Assembly: GCA_963668365.1 (NCBI GenBank)
Contig: OY764266.1
Coordinates: 310,001 to 374,000, forward strand
Source of the DNA: VXNE01 sp963668365
GTDB lineage: Bacteria > Pseudomonadota > Gammaproteobacteria > Pseudomonadales > Azotimanducaceae
DNA length: 64,000 nt
Reading direction: 5' to 3'
Shown: positions 16,349 to 26,788 of the stretch, in pieces
How positions within the stretch are numbered: position 1 is the first letter of the stretch
How the letters are laid out: each line of letters starts with the position of its first letter
Program-made: the position numbers and the translations under genes
The notes under the pieces: generated by a model
What the model was told of the DNA's origin: nothing
Seen by the model: the letters and a program-made list of their open reading frames with translations, nothing else
Database searches by the model: none

Positions 16349-16701
16349 GGTGCCCCGGGCGCGTCCCCTTCCAGCCGCGCCTGGCACAGCTCGTCGCCGA
16401 CGGCGATCAACTCCCGCGTCAACTCCCGGAACCGCCGGCACTCGTCGAGATGCTCCCGCGTCCGCTGCACGGCCTCGTCCGGTATCGTCCAGTTGCGCGT
16501 CCTTCCCGCGACGCGCGACACCAGCACCCACTTCGGCCCGTGCCCCGGATCGCCCTCGCGCGCGCAGCGGCAGGTCGGCTTGCCGCACCGGCGGTGGCGC
16601 GCCTGCAACGTGCCCGGCCGCAGGTCGCCCACCCCGGCCAACTCCCCCAGCAACGCATCCCGTTGCCCGATGAGAACGTCGATGTCGCGTGGCGCCGCCA
16701 T
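16306..16701 (-). CDS. DUF6788-type protein, orfA of the insertion sequence
   Basis: The 131-residue product starts at ATG 16701, preceded by a strong AAGGAGG ribosome site. It contains a Cys cluster RHRRCGKPTCRCA (C-x4-C-x-C) followed by GHGPKWVLVSRVAGRTRNW, the pattern of DUF6788 proteins that commonly accompany ISKra4-like transposases, and ends in helices with an Arg-rich tail. It likely supplies the DNA-binding N-terminus of the transposase through the frameshift, and may also act alone as a regulator, as orfA products of IS3-type elements do; both roles are inferred. Confidence 0.7.
   Translation of the reverse strand: MAAPRDIDVLIGQRDALLGELAGVGDLRPGTLQARHRRCGKPTCRCAREGDPGHGPKWVLVSRVAGRTRNWTIPDEAVQRTREHLDECRRFRELTRELIAVGDELCQARLEGDAPGAPGKRGRRAPRSRRG
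16342..16348 (-). promoter_or_regulatory. putative -1 ribosomal frameshift heptamer
   Basis: Read in the orfA frame the sequence is G GGA AAA A, a canonical X XXY YYZ slippery site. Slipping back one base moves the ribosome exactly into the transposase frame (GGG AAA then AAG GGG GCG). The orfA stop follows about 13 codons later. No stimulatory hairpin was modelled. Confidence 0.6.
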
Positions 16702-16783
16702 GGAACCTCCTTGTCTGGCAAATAGACATATTGCCAGAAGTATCCGCCCAACCCCGCCACAACTCAACCTTCCCTCACTTCAA

Positions 16784-16803
16784 CACATTTTTGACGTACA
16801 CCC
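16784..16803 (-). repeat. right terminal inverted repeat of the insertion sequence
   Basis: The reverse complement starts GGGTGTACGTC, identical to the left end for 11 bases, then diverges except for TGTG. Confidence 0.7.
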
Positions 16804-16812
16804 CAGACCCCA
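16804..16812 (+). repeat. target-site duplication, right copy
   Basis: CAGACCCCA directly follows the right inverted end and equals the nine bases at 14927-14935. Confidence 0.75.
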
Positions 16813-16881
16813 CGACGGGTGGTTGATCATCGTCCTCGTTGCTATGATTTCCTGTTTGAACCGTGGCGCGAGAGTCTTGAG

Positions 16882-17247
16882 GTGCCGATCTACGAATACG
16901 AGTGCAGGGCCTGTCGGCATGGATTCGAGAGTATCCAGAAGATCAGCGAGCCGCCGCTGGTGGATTGCCCGGAGTGCGGCGAGCCGGAACTGAAAAAGAA
17001 GATCTCCGCCGTCGCATTCAGACTGAAGGGCGGCGGATGGTACGAGACCGATTTCAAGTCCGGCGACAAGAGGAATCTGCACGGCGAACAGGCCAAGTCC
17101 GGCAGTTCGGGCGACTCGTCCGACTCCGCGAAGAACACATCCAAACCGAGCGACGCGAACGACCCGGGCGGATCAACAGCCGAATCGAAAGCCGCATCGT
17201 CCAACGGCGATTCCGGCGGCGCAAAGGCTTCCGAATCGAAGTCTTGA
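16882..17247 (+). CDS. FmdB-family zinc ribbon protein
   Basis: The GTG at 16882 gives MPIYEYECRACRHGFE, the standard start of this family; longer in-frame starts reach back towards the insertion sequence and add nothing conserved. A zinc ribbon follows, with pairs CRAC and CPECG in the first 40 residues and the family segment KKKISAVAFRLKGGGWYETDFK. The last 60 residues are Ser/Asp/Lys-rich and disordered. The molecular role of FmdB-like regulators is poorly defined. Placement just upstream of aspS is common in proteobacteria. The insertion sequence lies only 78 bases upstream and may have displaced native promoter DNA. Confidence 0.88.
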   Translation: MPIYEYECRACRHGFESIQKISEPPLVDCPECGEPELKKKISAVAFRLKGGGWYETDFKSGDKRNLHGEQAKSGSSGDSSDSAKNTSKPSDANDPGGSTAESKAASSNGDSGGAKASESKS

Positions 17248-17320
17248 ACATCACACGATGCGTCAGCGCTGACCAACGCCCGCCAGCGCTGCGCGACGTC
17301 GAACCGACAGGCTAAACCAC

Positions 17321-19074
17321 ATGCGCACCCACCACTGCGCGGAACTCTCCGCGGCGAACATCGGCGACGAGGTGGAGCTCACCGGCTGGGCGCATCGACG
17401 ACGCGACCACGGCGGCGTCGTCTTCATCGATCTTCGCGACCACACCGGCATGGTGCAGGTCGTCTACGACCCGGATGCCAGGGAGAGCTTCGCGGTCGCC
17501 GACAGGGTTCGCAACGAATTCGTCCTGCGCGCGACCGGACGCGTCCGGCGCCGCCCGGAAGGGATGGTGAATCCAGACCTCGCCACCGGCGAAATCGAGG
17601 TTCTCGGGTCGTCGCTCGAAATCCTGAACGCCTCCGAGACGTTGCCCTTTCAGCTCGACGAGTACTCGAGGGCGGGGGAGGAGGTGCGTCTCAAGTACCG
17701 GTACCTGGACCTCCGTCGCCCTCCCATGCAGGAGCGCTTTCGGATGCGCGCGCGAATCGCAAGTCACATCCGCCGCTACCTGGAAAGCGAGGGCTACGTC
17801 GATATCGAGACGCCGACGCTGACCCGGGCGACGCCGGAGGGCGCGCGGGACTACCTGGTCCCGAGCCGCATTCACGCCGGGGGGTTCTATGCCCTGCCGC
17901 AGTCGCCGCAGGTATTCAAGCAGCTCCTGATGATGTCCGGGTTCGACAAGTACTACCAGATCGCCCGCTGCTACCGCGACGAAGACCTGCGCGCCGATCG
18001 CCAGCCGGAGTTCACGCAGATCGACATCGAAGCGTCGTTCGTCCAGGAGTCGGACGTGATGCGACTCACCGAGGGCATGCTGAAGTCGCTGTTCTCCGAG
18101 GTTCTGGGGGTGACGCTTCCCGACTTCCCCGTCTTGACCTGGAGCGAAGCCATGCGTCGTTTCGGTAGCGACAAGCCTGATCTGCGCAATCCGCTGGAAC
18201 TCGTCGACATCGCCGACCTCATGGCAGACACGCGATTCAACGTGTTCCGCGCGCCCGCCGCCGATCCGAAGGGCCGGGTGGTCGCGCTCCGCGCGCCCGC
18301 CGCCGGCGCGCTGTCGCGCAAGACGCTCGACGACTACGTCGCATTCGTCGGCACCCTCGGCGCCAAGGGTCTCGCCTACATCAAGGTGAACGACCGCGCG
18401 TCCGGCGTCGCCGGCCTGCAATCGCCGATCATCAAGTTTCTCGAGGCCGATACGATCGAACAGGTGTTGGATCGTGTCGGCGCGCAGAACGGAGACATCG
18501 TGTTCTTCGGCGCGGATCGCGCGGACGTCGTAAACCTGTCCATGGCTGCGTTCCGGCTCAAGCTTGGAACCGACCTCGAGGTGGTCGACGACACGTGGGC
18601 TCCGCTCTGGGTGACCGAGTGGCCCATGTTCGAACAGGATGAAGCCGGCGCGCTGGCGCCCGCGCATCATCCCTTCACCATGCCGGCGTGTTCCGTGGCC
18701 GAAATGCGCGATAATCCGTCCGGCGCGTTCGCAAAGGCGTACGATTTCGTGCTTAACGGGGTCGAGGTGGGCGGCGGTTCGATTCGGATCCACGATCACG
18801 CGATGCAGAAGCAGGTGTTCTCCGCGCTCAGCGTCGGGGAAGAGATGTTCGGCCATTTGCTCGACGCCTTGCGATTCGGTTGTCCGCCGCACGGGGGCAT
18901 CGCCCTCGGTCTTGACCGCCTGGTGATGCTCATGGTCGGCACCGAAGCGATCCGCGACGTCATTGCGTTTCCCAAGACACAGACCGCCGTGTGTCCGCTG
19001 ACGGTAGCGCCGGCACCGGCCGACCCGGACCAGTTGCGGGAACTCCACCTTCGCCTGCGGGGGCGCGGCAACTG

Positions 19075-19075
<1 letters not shown>
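17321..19075 (+). CDS. aspS: aspartyl-tRNA synthetase
   Basis: AspS charges tRNA-Asp. The 584-residue product matches the bacterial form (about 590). It begins with the OB-fold anticodon domain (MRTHHCAELSAANIGDEVEL, then GWAHRRRDHGGVVFIDLRD), has class II motif 2 at YQIARCYRDEDLRADRQPEF, carries the bacterial GAD insertion (about residues 290-420), and ends with motif 3 (GIALGLDRLVMLM). Whether it also charges tRNA-Asn depends on the presence of asnS or gatCAB elsewhere. The TGA overlaps the ATG of yebC by one base, starting a tightly packed run through the ruv genes. Confidence 0.97.
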
Positions 19076-19820
<745 letters not shown>

Positions 19821-19824
<4 letters not shown>

Positions 19825-20297
19825 TGCGCGTCCTCGGCGTGGATCCGGGATCGCGGGTTACGGGCTATGGCCTGGTAGACGATGACGGCGGTCGGGCAAG
19901 GTACGTCGCGAGCGGCTGCATCCGGAGCGATGCGAGTGCCGACTTCAGCGCGAGGCTAGTGGACATCTTTCGCGGCATCGACACCGTGATCGGAGAATAC
20001 GGCCCGGACGAGATCGCGGTCGAGGAGGTATTCGTCGCCAGGAATCCGTCATCCGCCCTGAAACTCGGCCAGGCGCGAGGGGTCGCGATAGCGGCGGCCG
20101 CCGCGCACGACATAGCCGTGGTCGGATACCCCGCGCGGCAGGTAAAACTTGCCGTCGTCGGCGCCGGCGGGGCAACCAAGGATCAAGTGCAGTACATGGT
20201 GAAGACGGCGCTGCGCCTGAGCGACAGTCCCGCAGCAGATGCGGCCGACGCGCTCGCCGTGGCGCTGTGTCACCTCGATGCGAGGAATGCCAGGTGA
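19821..20297 (+). CDS. ruvC: crossover junction endodeoxyribonuclease RuvC
   Basis: RuvC resolves Holliday junctions by paired nicks. The 158-residue protein (E. coli 173) starts at the ATG overlapping the yebC stop and has the RNase H-like acidic set: Asp in RVLGVDPGSRVTGYG, Glu in IAVEEVFVARN, and the C-terminal pair in DAADALAVALCH. It works as a dimer on junctions loaded with RuvAB, whose genes follow with four-base overlaps, indicating translational coupling. Confidence 0.95.
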
Positions 20298-20887
20298 TCG
20301 GTCGTATCTGCGGAGACGTGTTGGCGTCGGAAGACGAAGTGCTGTTGGTAGACGTGCGCGGCGTTGGCTACGAAGTCACCGTTACACAGACCACGCTGGC
20401 AAATCTCTCCGCCAGGACTGCGGTGGAGCTCTTCACACACCAGGCCGTGCGCGACAACGCCGTCACGCTGTTCGGGTTTGCCTCCCTCGAGGAACGGGCG
20501 TTGTTTCGCCTGCTGATCAAGGTCAGCGGCGTCGGGCCGAGAGTGGCCATGGCGATGTTGGGATCCCTCCCGGCAGAGGCGCTCACTCGCTGCATCGCCG
20601 ATGGCGAAACCGGTTTGCTTACCAAGGTCCCGGGCGTTGGCAAGAGAACCGCGGAGCGCGTCATCGTGGAGTTGAAGGACCGTCTGGACGCCTTGCCCAT
20701 CGGTGCCCGCGAAAGCGCCGCGACCGTCGCGGAAGGCCGCGCCGTGGAGGATGCCGTCCGCGCGCTGGTGGGACTGGGTTGGCGCGCCGCCGAGGTGCGG
20801 GATGTGGTTGCCGACGCGCACGTCGATGGCGAGTCCACGGAAGAACTGATTCGCGCTGCGCTGAGAAGATTGGGCAGCGAAGCGTGA
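20294..20887 (+). CDS. ruvA: Holliday junction DNA helicase subunit RuvA
   Basis: The GTG at 20294, overlapping the ruvC stop, gives MIGRICGDVLASEDEVLLVD, the family start. The 197-residue product has the N-terminal OB fold, the central pair of helix-hairpin-helix motifs (VSGVGPRVAMAMLGSL and VPGVGKRTAERVIVEL) and a C-terminal three-helix domain (AVEDAVRALVGLGWRAAEVR) that contacts RuvB. RuvA tetramers hold the junction in a square-planar form. Confidence 0.95.
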   Translation: MIGRICGDVLASEDEVLLVDVRGVGYEVTVTQTTLANLSARTAVELFTHQAVRDNAVTLFGFASLEERALFRLLIKVSGVGPRVAMAMLGSLPAEALTRCIADGETGLLTKVPGVGKRTAERVIVELKDRLDALPIGARESAATVAEGRAVEDAVRALVGLGWRAAEVRDVVADAHVDGESTEELIRAALRRLGSEA

Positions 20888-21966
20888 GCATAGAACGCGA
20901 CCGCATCACGTCGAGCCAGGCCAATTCTCGCGATGAGCCACAGGAACGCTCGCTGCGACCGGCGCGCCTTTCCGAATACGTCGGCCAGGCGAAGGTCAAG
21001 GAACAGATAGGTATCGCCATCGAAGCCGCGCGCCATCGCGGCGATTCGCTCGACCACACCCTGATCTGCGGTCCGCCCGGACTGGGCAAGACCACGCTTG
21101 CGCATATCATCGCGAACGAGTTGGATGTCGCGATAAAGGCGACCTCGGGGCCGGTCATCGAGATTCCCGGACGCCTGGCCGCCATGATCACCAACCTGGA
21201 GCCTGGCGATGTCCTGTTCGTCGACGAGATTCACCGCCTGTCGCCCGTCGTGGAGGAGCGTCTGTATCCGGCCATGGAAGACGCCGAAATCGACATCCCC
21301 GTGGGCGAGGGTCCGGCAGCCAAGTCGATCAAGTTCCGCTTGCCGCAGTTCACCCTGGTGGGAGCGACAACGCGCGCCGGGCTGCTGACGTCGCCGTTTC
21401 GCGACCGGTTCGGAATCGTGCAGCGCCTCGAGTTCTACTCGGTCAACGAACTGGCCACGATCGTGGAAGCGTCGGCGGCAAAGATGGAGGTCTCCGTGAA
21501 CAGGGGCGGCGCGCGGGAGATCGCCGGCCGGTCCCGGGGCACACCCCGAATCGCCAACCGCCTTACGCGCCGCGTGCGTGACTACGTGCAGGTGCGCGGA
21601 GACGGCAGAATCACGATGCAGTCCGCTCGCAAATGGCTCGATCAACTCGATGTCGACCAGGAAGGGTTCGATCAACTGGACCGCAAATTGCTGGACACCG
21701 TGCTCCGCCACTTCGGCGGCGGACCGGTGGGACTGGACTCCCTCGCGGTCGCGATCAGCGAGGAAAAAGATACCATCGAGGATGTGCTCGAGCCGTATCT
21801 CATCCGGGAGGGCTTTCTCATGCGCACGCCCCGGGGCCGCGTCGCCACCGAAAAGGCCTACCGCCACTTCGGCCTGCGACCATCGGAGAGCGCGGCGCGC
21901 GGGCGACAGAGCCCGCTTGACCTCGGTGTCGACGACGGCGAGGACGCGCCGGACGCACCAAGTTAG
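20884..21966 (+). CDS. ruvB: Holliday junction branch-migration ATPase RuvB
   Basis: RuvB is the hexameric AAA+ motor of branch migration. The GTG at 20884 overlaps the ruvA stop and gives a 360-residue product with a slightly long N-terminus. Motifs are Walker A GPPGLGKTTLAHI, Walker B VLFVDEIHRLS, sensor 1 LVGATTRAGLL, the Arg finger region PFRDRFGIVQRLEFY, and the C-terminal winged helix ending GFLMRTPRGRVATEKAYRHF. The last 25 residues are Arg/Asp-rich and variable. Only 35 bases separate it from tolQ; ybgC, often found here, is absent. Confidence 0.96.
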   Translation: MSIERDRITSSQANSRDEPQERSLRPARLSEYVGQAKVKEQIGIAIEAARHRGDSLDHTLICGPPGLGKTTLAHIIANELDVAIKATSGPVIEIPGRLAAMITNLEPGDVLFVDEIHRLSPVVEERLYPAMEDAEIDIPVGEGPAAKSIKFRLPQFTLVGATTRAGLLTSPFRDRFGIVQRLEFYSVNELATIVEASAAKMEVSVNRGGAREIAGRSRGTPRIANRLTRRVRDYVQVRGDGRITMQSARKWLDQLDVDQEGFDQLDRKLLDTVLRHFGGGPVGLDSLAVAISEEKDTIEDVLEPYLIREGFLMRTPRGRVATEKAYRHFGLRPSESAARGRQSPLDLGVDDGEDAPDAPS

Positions 21967-22001
21967 CAACAGGAAACCACCAGAAGCAGCAGCCATCCCA
22001 C

Positions 22002-22679
<678 letters not shown>

Positions 22680-22688
22680 CTTCGTCTC

Positions 22689-23138
22689 ATGGCCGAACGT
22701 CGCAAACCCATGTCCGAGATCAACGTCGTGCCGTATATCGACGTGATGCTGGTCTTGCTCGTCATCTTCATGGCGACGGCGCCGCTGTTGACCCAGGGCG
22801 TCGACGTCGATCTTCCCCAGGCGCCATCGGAACCGCTGTCCGACGAGGAAAACGACCCGCTGGTCATCACCGTGAATCGCGAGGGCGCCCTGTTCGTCAA
22901 CACCGGTGTGCGCAAGGACACCGAAAGAGGCCGACGCGTCACCATCTTCTCGCTCGAGGACGAGGTGTCGCGAATTGTCGGCGCGCGTCCGAATGTGCCC
23001 GTGTACGTTCGGGCCGATCACACTCTCGACTACGGCATGGTGGTCAGGGTGATGACCGCATTGCAGAAGGCCGGCGCCGAGAGCGTCGGCCTGATTACGG
23101 ACCCGCCCGACATCAGCGCCGCGGCCGAAGGCGGATGA
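22689..23138 (+). CDS. tolR: Tol-Pal system protein TolR
   Basis: TolR (149 residues) is an ExbD/TolR protein: a short cytoplasmic start, one transmembrane helix with the proton-path Asp in YIDVMLVLLVIFMATAPLL, and a periplasmic domain that binds peptidoglycan when the complex is active. Length and the opening MSEINVVPYIDV are typical. Its stop overlaps the first ATG of tolA. Confidence 0.95.
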   Translation: MAERRKPMSEINVVPYIDVMLVLLVIFMATAPLLTQGVDVDLPQAPSEPLSDEENDPLVITVNREGALFVNTGVRKDTERGRRVTIFSLEDEVSRIVGARPNVPVYVRADHTLDYGMVVRVMTALQKAGAESVGLITDPPDISAAAEGG

Positions 23139-23845
23139 TGCACACGCTTCGTGACTACAGCCTTCCCCTGCTGCTGGCGTTCGGCGTCCACGCCGGCGTG
23201 GCTTTCGCGCTGTCGCAGGGCTGGAAGCCTCCCCCGGCAGAACCCCGGGTCGTCGCGCCCAACATCGTCGATGCGGCGCTGCTCGTGCTTGAGCGACCTG
23301 CGCCAAGGCCTGCCCCGCCGGCTCCTCCACCTCCTCCCGCACCCGAGCCCCAGCCGGAGCAGCCGGTCGCCGAAGTCCAGAAACCGAAGGTCGATCCCCT
23401 TGCCGAACAACGGCGCGAACGCGAGAAAGCCGAACGCGAGCGGCAGCGAGAGGCGGAGGCGCGGAAAAAGCGCCTCGATGCCCTGGCGGAAAGCAGGTTC
23501 GAAGAGGAACTCGAGCAAGGGATGATGGATCTCGGAGAGGACACCGACGATCCCGCGGCGCTCACGTACGCCGACGCCATCTATCGCGCCGTCGTCGCAA
23601 ACTGGTCGAGGCCTCCCTCGGCGCGCAACGACATGGAAGCGCAGTTGCGCGTGGAGTTGATCCCCACTGGCGAAGTCGTTTCGGTGACAGTGATATCATC
23701 AAGCGGCAACAACGCTTTTGACCGTTCCGCCGAGGCCGCCGTCCGCAAGGCGCGACGGTTCGAGGTGCCCCCGGAAACGAGATTGTTCGAGCGGCACTTC
23801 CGCTCATTCGTCTTGCTGTTCAAACCACAGGATCTGTTACGTTGA
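23135..23845 (+). CDS. tolA: Tol-Pal system protein TolA
   Basis: TolA links the TolQR motor to the periplasmic TolB-Pal pair. The 236-residue product is short compared with E. coli (421). It has one N-terminal membrane helix (LPLLLAFGVHAGVAFALS), a Pro-rich linker (about 45-75), a charged coiled-coil segment (about 80-125, EQRREREKAERERQREAEA) and the C-terminal TonB-like domain from about 145 (YADAIYRAVVANWSRPPSAR). The shorter helix is common outside enterics. The start overlaps tolR and the end overlaps tolB by four bases. Confidence 0.92.
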   Translation: MMHTLRDYSLPLLLAFGVHAGVAFALSQGWKPPPAEPRVVAPNIVDAALLVLERPAPRPAPPAPPPPPAPEPQPEQPVAEVQKPKVDPLAEQRREREKAERERQREAEARKKRLDALAESRFEEELEQGMMDLGEDTDDPAALTYADAIYRAVVANWSRPPSARNDMEAQLRVELIPTGEVVSVTVISSSGNNAFDRSAEAAVRKARRFEVPPETRLFERHFRSFVLLFKPQDLLR

Positions 23846-25209
23846 ATACCACCAAAGTGCCCCGCAGTCGGCGCCTTCGGCCCGACCCCGCTCGTCGCCC
23901 ATGGCCCCTATGGTGCGCATGCCTCGCCATGTCGCTGATCGCGGCGCGCGTCTCCGCGCTGGAAACGATCATCATCAATCAGGGCTACGACAACCCGACC
24001 AAGATCGCCGTGGTCCCCTTCGAAACCCTGGACTCGACCGATGCCGGGATTGCCGATGTCGTCTCCTTCGACCTCGCGCGCAGCGGCCAGTTCGATCCGC
24101 TGCCGAGGGAAAACATGCTGTCGTTTCCCGCCCGGGTCGAGGACGTGTTCTTCCGCGACTGGCGCATCCTCGGCATCGAATACGTGGTTGTCGGCCGCCT
24201 GCGGAGCCAGCCGAACGGCGACTTCTCCGTCGCCTACCACCTGTTGGACGTGTTCAACGAACGCGAACTGACGACGCGCCGGATCGACGCGCAGCCACCT
24301 CAGCTCCGCGATGTCGCCCACAGCATCGCCGACGACGTGTACGAGCGCATCACCGGCATTCCGGGAGCTTTCTCGACCAAGATCCTCTACGTGCTGGCGA
24401 AGAACGCCGGCACGTCATACGCAACCTACGAACTGAAAGTGGCGGATTCCGATGGCGCCCGAGCGCGCACGCTGTTCGAGTCCAACGAGCCCCTGCTGTC
24501 GTCGAGTTGGGCGCCGGACGGACGACGCGTGGCCTACGTGTCGTTCGAGGGCCGCAGGCCGGCCATCATCATCCAGGATCTCGTCACGGGTTCGCGCTCG
24601 CGGGTCGCCGAGTACAGGGGCCTCAACAGCGCCCCGGTGTTCTCGCCCGACGGCAATCGACTCGCGCTGGTCCTTTCCCGCGACGGCAACGCGGAAATCT
24701 ACGTGAAGGATCTCTTGACCGACGAGCTACGGCGCATCACCCGCTACCCGTCCGCCATCGATACCGAGCCGAGCTGGACAGCGGACGGCACCGGGTTGAT
24801 CTTCACGTCCGACCGGGGCGGCCGGCCCCAGATCTATCGAATCGACCTGACCAACTCGATGGTCGAGCGACTGACTTTCGAGGGCGATTACAACGCCCGG
24901 GCCCGTCTGCTGCCGGACGGAAAGAACCTTGTGTACGTCCACAGGCGGAGGGGCACCTATCACATCGCCTGGCAGAATCTCGAGCGAGATGAGGGCATTC
25001 GAGTGCTCACGGCCACATCGCTGGACGAGTCGCCGTCCATCGCGCCGAATGGAACGATGCTGATCTATGCCACGCAGGTGGGGGGTAGGGGTATACTAGC
25101 GGTTGTTTCGATAGACGGACGCGTCAAGTACCGGCTGCCTTCGGCGGAAGGCGACGTGAGAGAACCCGCGTGGTCCCCGTACATGGATGCGTTTTCGCCG
25201 GGAACCTAA
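23842..25209 (+). CDS. tolB: Tol-Pal system beta-propeller protein TolB
   Basis: TolB is the periplasmic propeller that exchanges between TolA and Pal. The likely start is TTG 23842, overlapping the tolA TGA in a TTGA arrangement; a signal peptide follows (PLWCACLAMSLIAARVSA). The mature protein has the N-terminal domain (IAVVPFETLDSTDAGIADVV) and a six-bladed propeller with repeats such as SSWAPDGRRVAYVSFEGRR, FSPDGNRLALVLSRDG and WTADGTGLIFTSDRGG. The total is 455 residues (E. coli 430). A later start is possible but would shorten the signal peptide. Confidence 0.95.
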   Translation: MNTTKVPRSRRLRPDPARRPWPLWCACLAMSLIAARVSALETIIINQGYDNPTKIAVVPFETLDSTDAGIADVVSFDLARSGQFDPLPRENMLSFPARVEDVFFRDWRILGIEYVVVGRLRSQPNGDFSVAYHLLDVFNERELTTRRIDAQPPQLRDVAHSIADDVYERITGIPGAFSTKILYVLAKNAGTSYATYELKVADSDGARARTLFESNEPLLSSSWAPDGRRVAYVSFEGRRPAIIIQDLVTGSRSRVAEYRGLNSAPVFSPDGNRLALVLSRDGNAEIYVKDLLTDELRRITRYPSAIDTEPSWTADGTGLIFTSDRGGRPQIYRIDLTNSMVERLTFEGDYNARARLLPDGKNLVYVHRRRGTYHIAWQNLERDEGIRVLTATSLDESPSIAPNGTMLIYATQVGGRGILAVVSIDGRVKYRLPSAEGDVREPAWSPYMDAFSPGT

Positions 25210-25262
25210 CCCCGCTTAAGCGTTGGTCAGGGGATCGAGATCGACAGTACAGGAGAAGTGAT

Positions 25263-25829
25263 GTGAGGCATTTTTCGACAGCGAGCGGGACTTTGTGGGG
25301 AAACCGCGCGATGGGATTCGTCGTTGCGGTGCTTGCCGGTGGTATTTTGGCTGGCTGCGCGAGCTGCGCCGGCCCGCAACCCGTAGAAGTGATAGATGAC
25401 GAACCGGCACCCGAGCCAGCGCCGCCACCGGCGCCCGTCGAGGAGAAGCCACGCGTGGACGACGAGGGTGTCCCGTACGATGAAGATACCGGACGTCCGT
25501 TGTCGAGAGTCGTGCACTTCGACTTCGACAAGGCGGTGCTGCGGCCTGCGGACATACGCGTCCTGGAACAGCACGCAGCCTTCCTCTCTACCGCCCGAGA
25601 CCGTTCGATCGCCGTGGAGGGTCATTGCGATGAACGCGGAACGCGCGACTACAACCTGGCTCTGGGCGAGAAGCGGGCAAACTCCGTGGTGGAATTCCTG
25701 ACCGCCGCGGGGGTGCGTCGCTCGCAGATAGCGGATGTCGTGAGCTACGGAGAAGAACAGCCTGTCGATGTCGGCTCCAATGAGGATGCCTGGGCAAAGA
25801 ACCGGAGAGCGGTCCTCGTCTATCAGTGA
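25263..25829 (+). CDS. pal: peptidoglycan-associated lipoprotein Pal
   Basis: The GTG at 25263 sits six bases after an AGGAGA ribosome site; the overlapping ATG at 25261 reads straight into a stop. The 188-residue product has a lipoprotein signal with lipobox LAGC, a Pro/Glu-rich linker and an OmpA-like peptidoglycan-binding domain: VVHFDFDKAVLRPAD, then VEGHCDERGTRDYNLALGEK with the diaminopimelate-binding Asp/Arg pair. An alternative start at ATG 25311 would leave a shorter, more standard signal. It follows tolB after 53 bases. Confidence 0.93.
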   Translation: MRHFSTASGTLWGNRAMGFVVAVLAGGILAGCASCAGPQPVEVIDDEPAPEPAPPPAPVEEKPRVDDEGVPYDEDTGRPLSRVVHFDFDKAVLRPADIRVLEQHAAFLSTARDRSIAVEGHCDERGTRDYNLALGEKRANSVVEFLTAAGVRRSQIADVVSYGEEQPVDVGSNEDAWAKNRRAVLVYQ

Positions 25830-25896
25830 GGAGACCTCGGTCGAAGCCGTCCCCGCGGCGCAGCGAACGGCTCCGACTGGCTGGCTTCCCGCGCCG

Positions 25897-26772
25897 GTGA
25901 AGCAGGGCAAGGATCGGCAACGCGCCCGTGTTGCACCAGCGCCATCGCCGCATGGTTGGCGATGGCTGGCAGGCGTCCTTGCCCTGTGCTCCTTCAGCAG
26001 CGTCCACGGCGCCGCACCGGTGGAAGAATCTGAGGCCGAGAAAGCGGCACCTTCCAGGGGTCCCGTTTCCGAAGCGCAACGCAATGAGGCGATTTCCGTC
26101 GGTTCGCCCGCCCCGACAACCGGAGGAGCAGCCCCTTCTACGAGCCAGCTAGGACAACTGTTCTACCAGCTGCAGTTATTGCGTGACGAGGTGCAACGCC
26201 TCAATGGCGCGCTCGAGGAGCAGCAGAACCAGATCGAGCGGCTCGCGCGGGAGCAGCACGAGCGCTACCTGGGTCTGGACAGGCGAATCGCGGAGTTGAG
26301 CGGCGGGACGGTTGCGTCCGGGGGGCCCGCGGCGAATACAGGATCCGTTCGCCCGGAAGTGATCGCAGACCCGTCGTCAGGCCAGCCCGGTGAAACGCCG
26401 ACGGAGAGGGCGACATACGAGTCAGCCTACGAAATGATGCAACGTCACGAGTACGAATCCGCGGCGGAGATATTTCAACGGTTGATCGACGAATACCCCA
26501 ACGGCCAGTACACGCCGAATGCTTTCTACTGGCTGGGCGAACTGCATCGGAAGAACGGTGACCCGGAAGCCGCCCGCCAGTCCTTTGTGCTGGTTGTCGA
26601 TCTCTATCCGGATCACAACAAGGTGCCGGATGCGCTGTACAAGCTTGGCGTCGTCTACACGCAACTGGACGAAACCGATCGCGCCATCGAATACCTCGAT
26701 CGTGTCGTGCGCGAGTATCCCGACTCAACTGCCGCAAGCCTGGCACAGCAACACGCCGCCGAACTGCGATAG
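25897..26772 (+). CDS. cpoB: cell division coordinator CpoB (YbgF-like)
   Basis: CpoB is a periplasmic protein that coordinates Tol-Pal constriction with PBP1B. The start is uncertain: GTG 25897 gives a basic n-region and a signal helix (WLAGVLALCSFSSVHGA); in-frame starts as far up as 25768 overlap pal and lack support. The mature protein has a coiled-coil trimerisation segment (QLFYQLQLLRDEVQRLNGAL) and C-terminal TPR repeats from about residue 175 (AYEMMQRHEYESAAEIFQRL, AFYWLGELHRKNGDPEAARQ, DALYKLGVVYTQLDETDRAI). Length is 291 residues with the chosen start. Confidence 0.9.
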   Translation: MKQGKDRQRARVAPAPSPHGWRWLAGVLALCSFSSVHGAAPVEESEAEKAAPSRGPVSEAQRNEAISVGSPAPTTGGAAPSTSQLGQLFYQLQLLRDEVQRLNGALEEQQNQIERLAREQHERYLGLDRRIAELSGGTVASGGPAANTGSVRPEVIADPSSGQPGETPTERATYESAYEMMQRHEYESAAEIFQRLIDEYPNGQYTPNAFYWLGELHRKNGDPEAARQSFVLVVDLYPDHNKVPDALYKLGVVYTQLDETDRAIEYLDRVVREYPDSTAASLAQQHAAELR

Positions 26773-26788
26773 CGGCGGGAGCGCAACA

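Larger units (their letters stand above)
14936..16803 (-). mobile_element. complete ISKra4-family insertion sequence, 1868 bp
   Basis: The element is bounded by imperfect inverted ends that share GGGTGTACGTC, and by a 9-bp direct duplication of CAGACCCCA. It encodes, on the minus strand, a small DUF6788-type protein (orfA) and an ISKra4-type DDE transposase (orfB) in the -1 frame relative to orfA, with a slippery heptamer in the overlap. Both frames are intact, both ends are present and the target duplication is exact, so the insertion looks recent and possibly active. It sits between debris of a P-loop gene and the FmdB-like gene. Confidence 0.85.

Noticed and set aside
17312..19048. Minus-strand open frame of 578 codons opposite aspS
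   Set aside because: It mirrors a conserved synthetase codon by codon and its product is Arg/His/Gly-rich without motifs.
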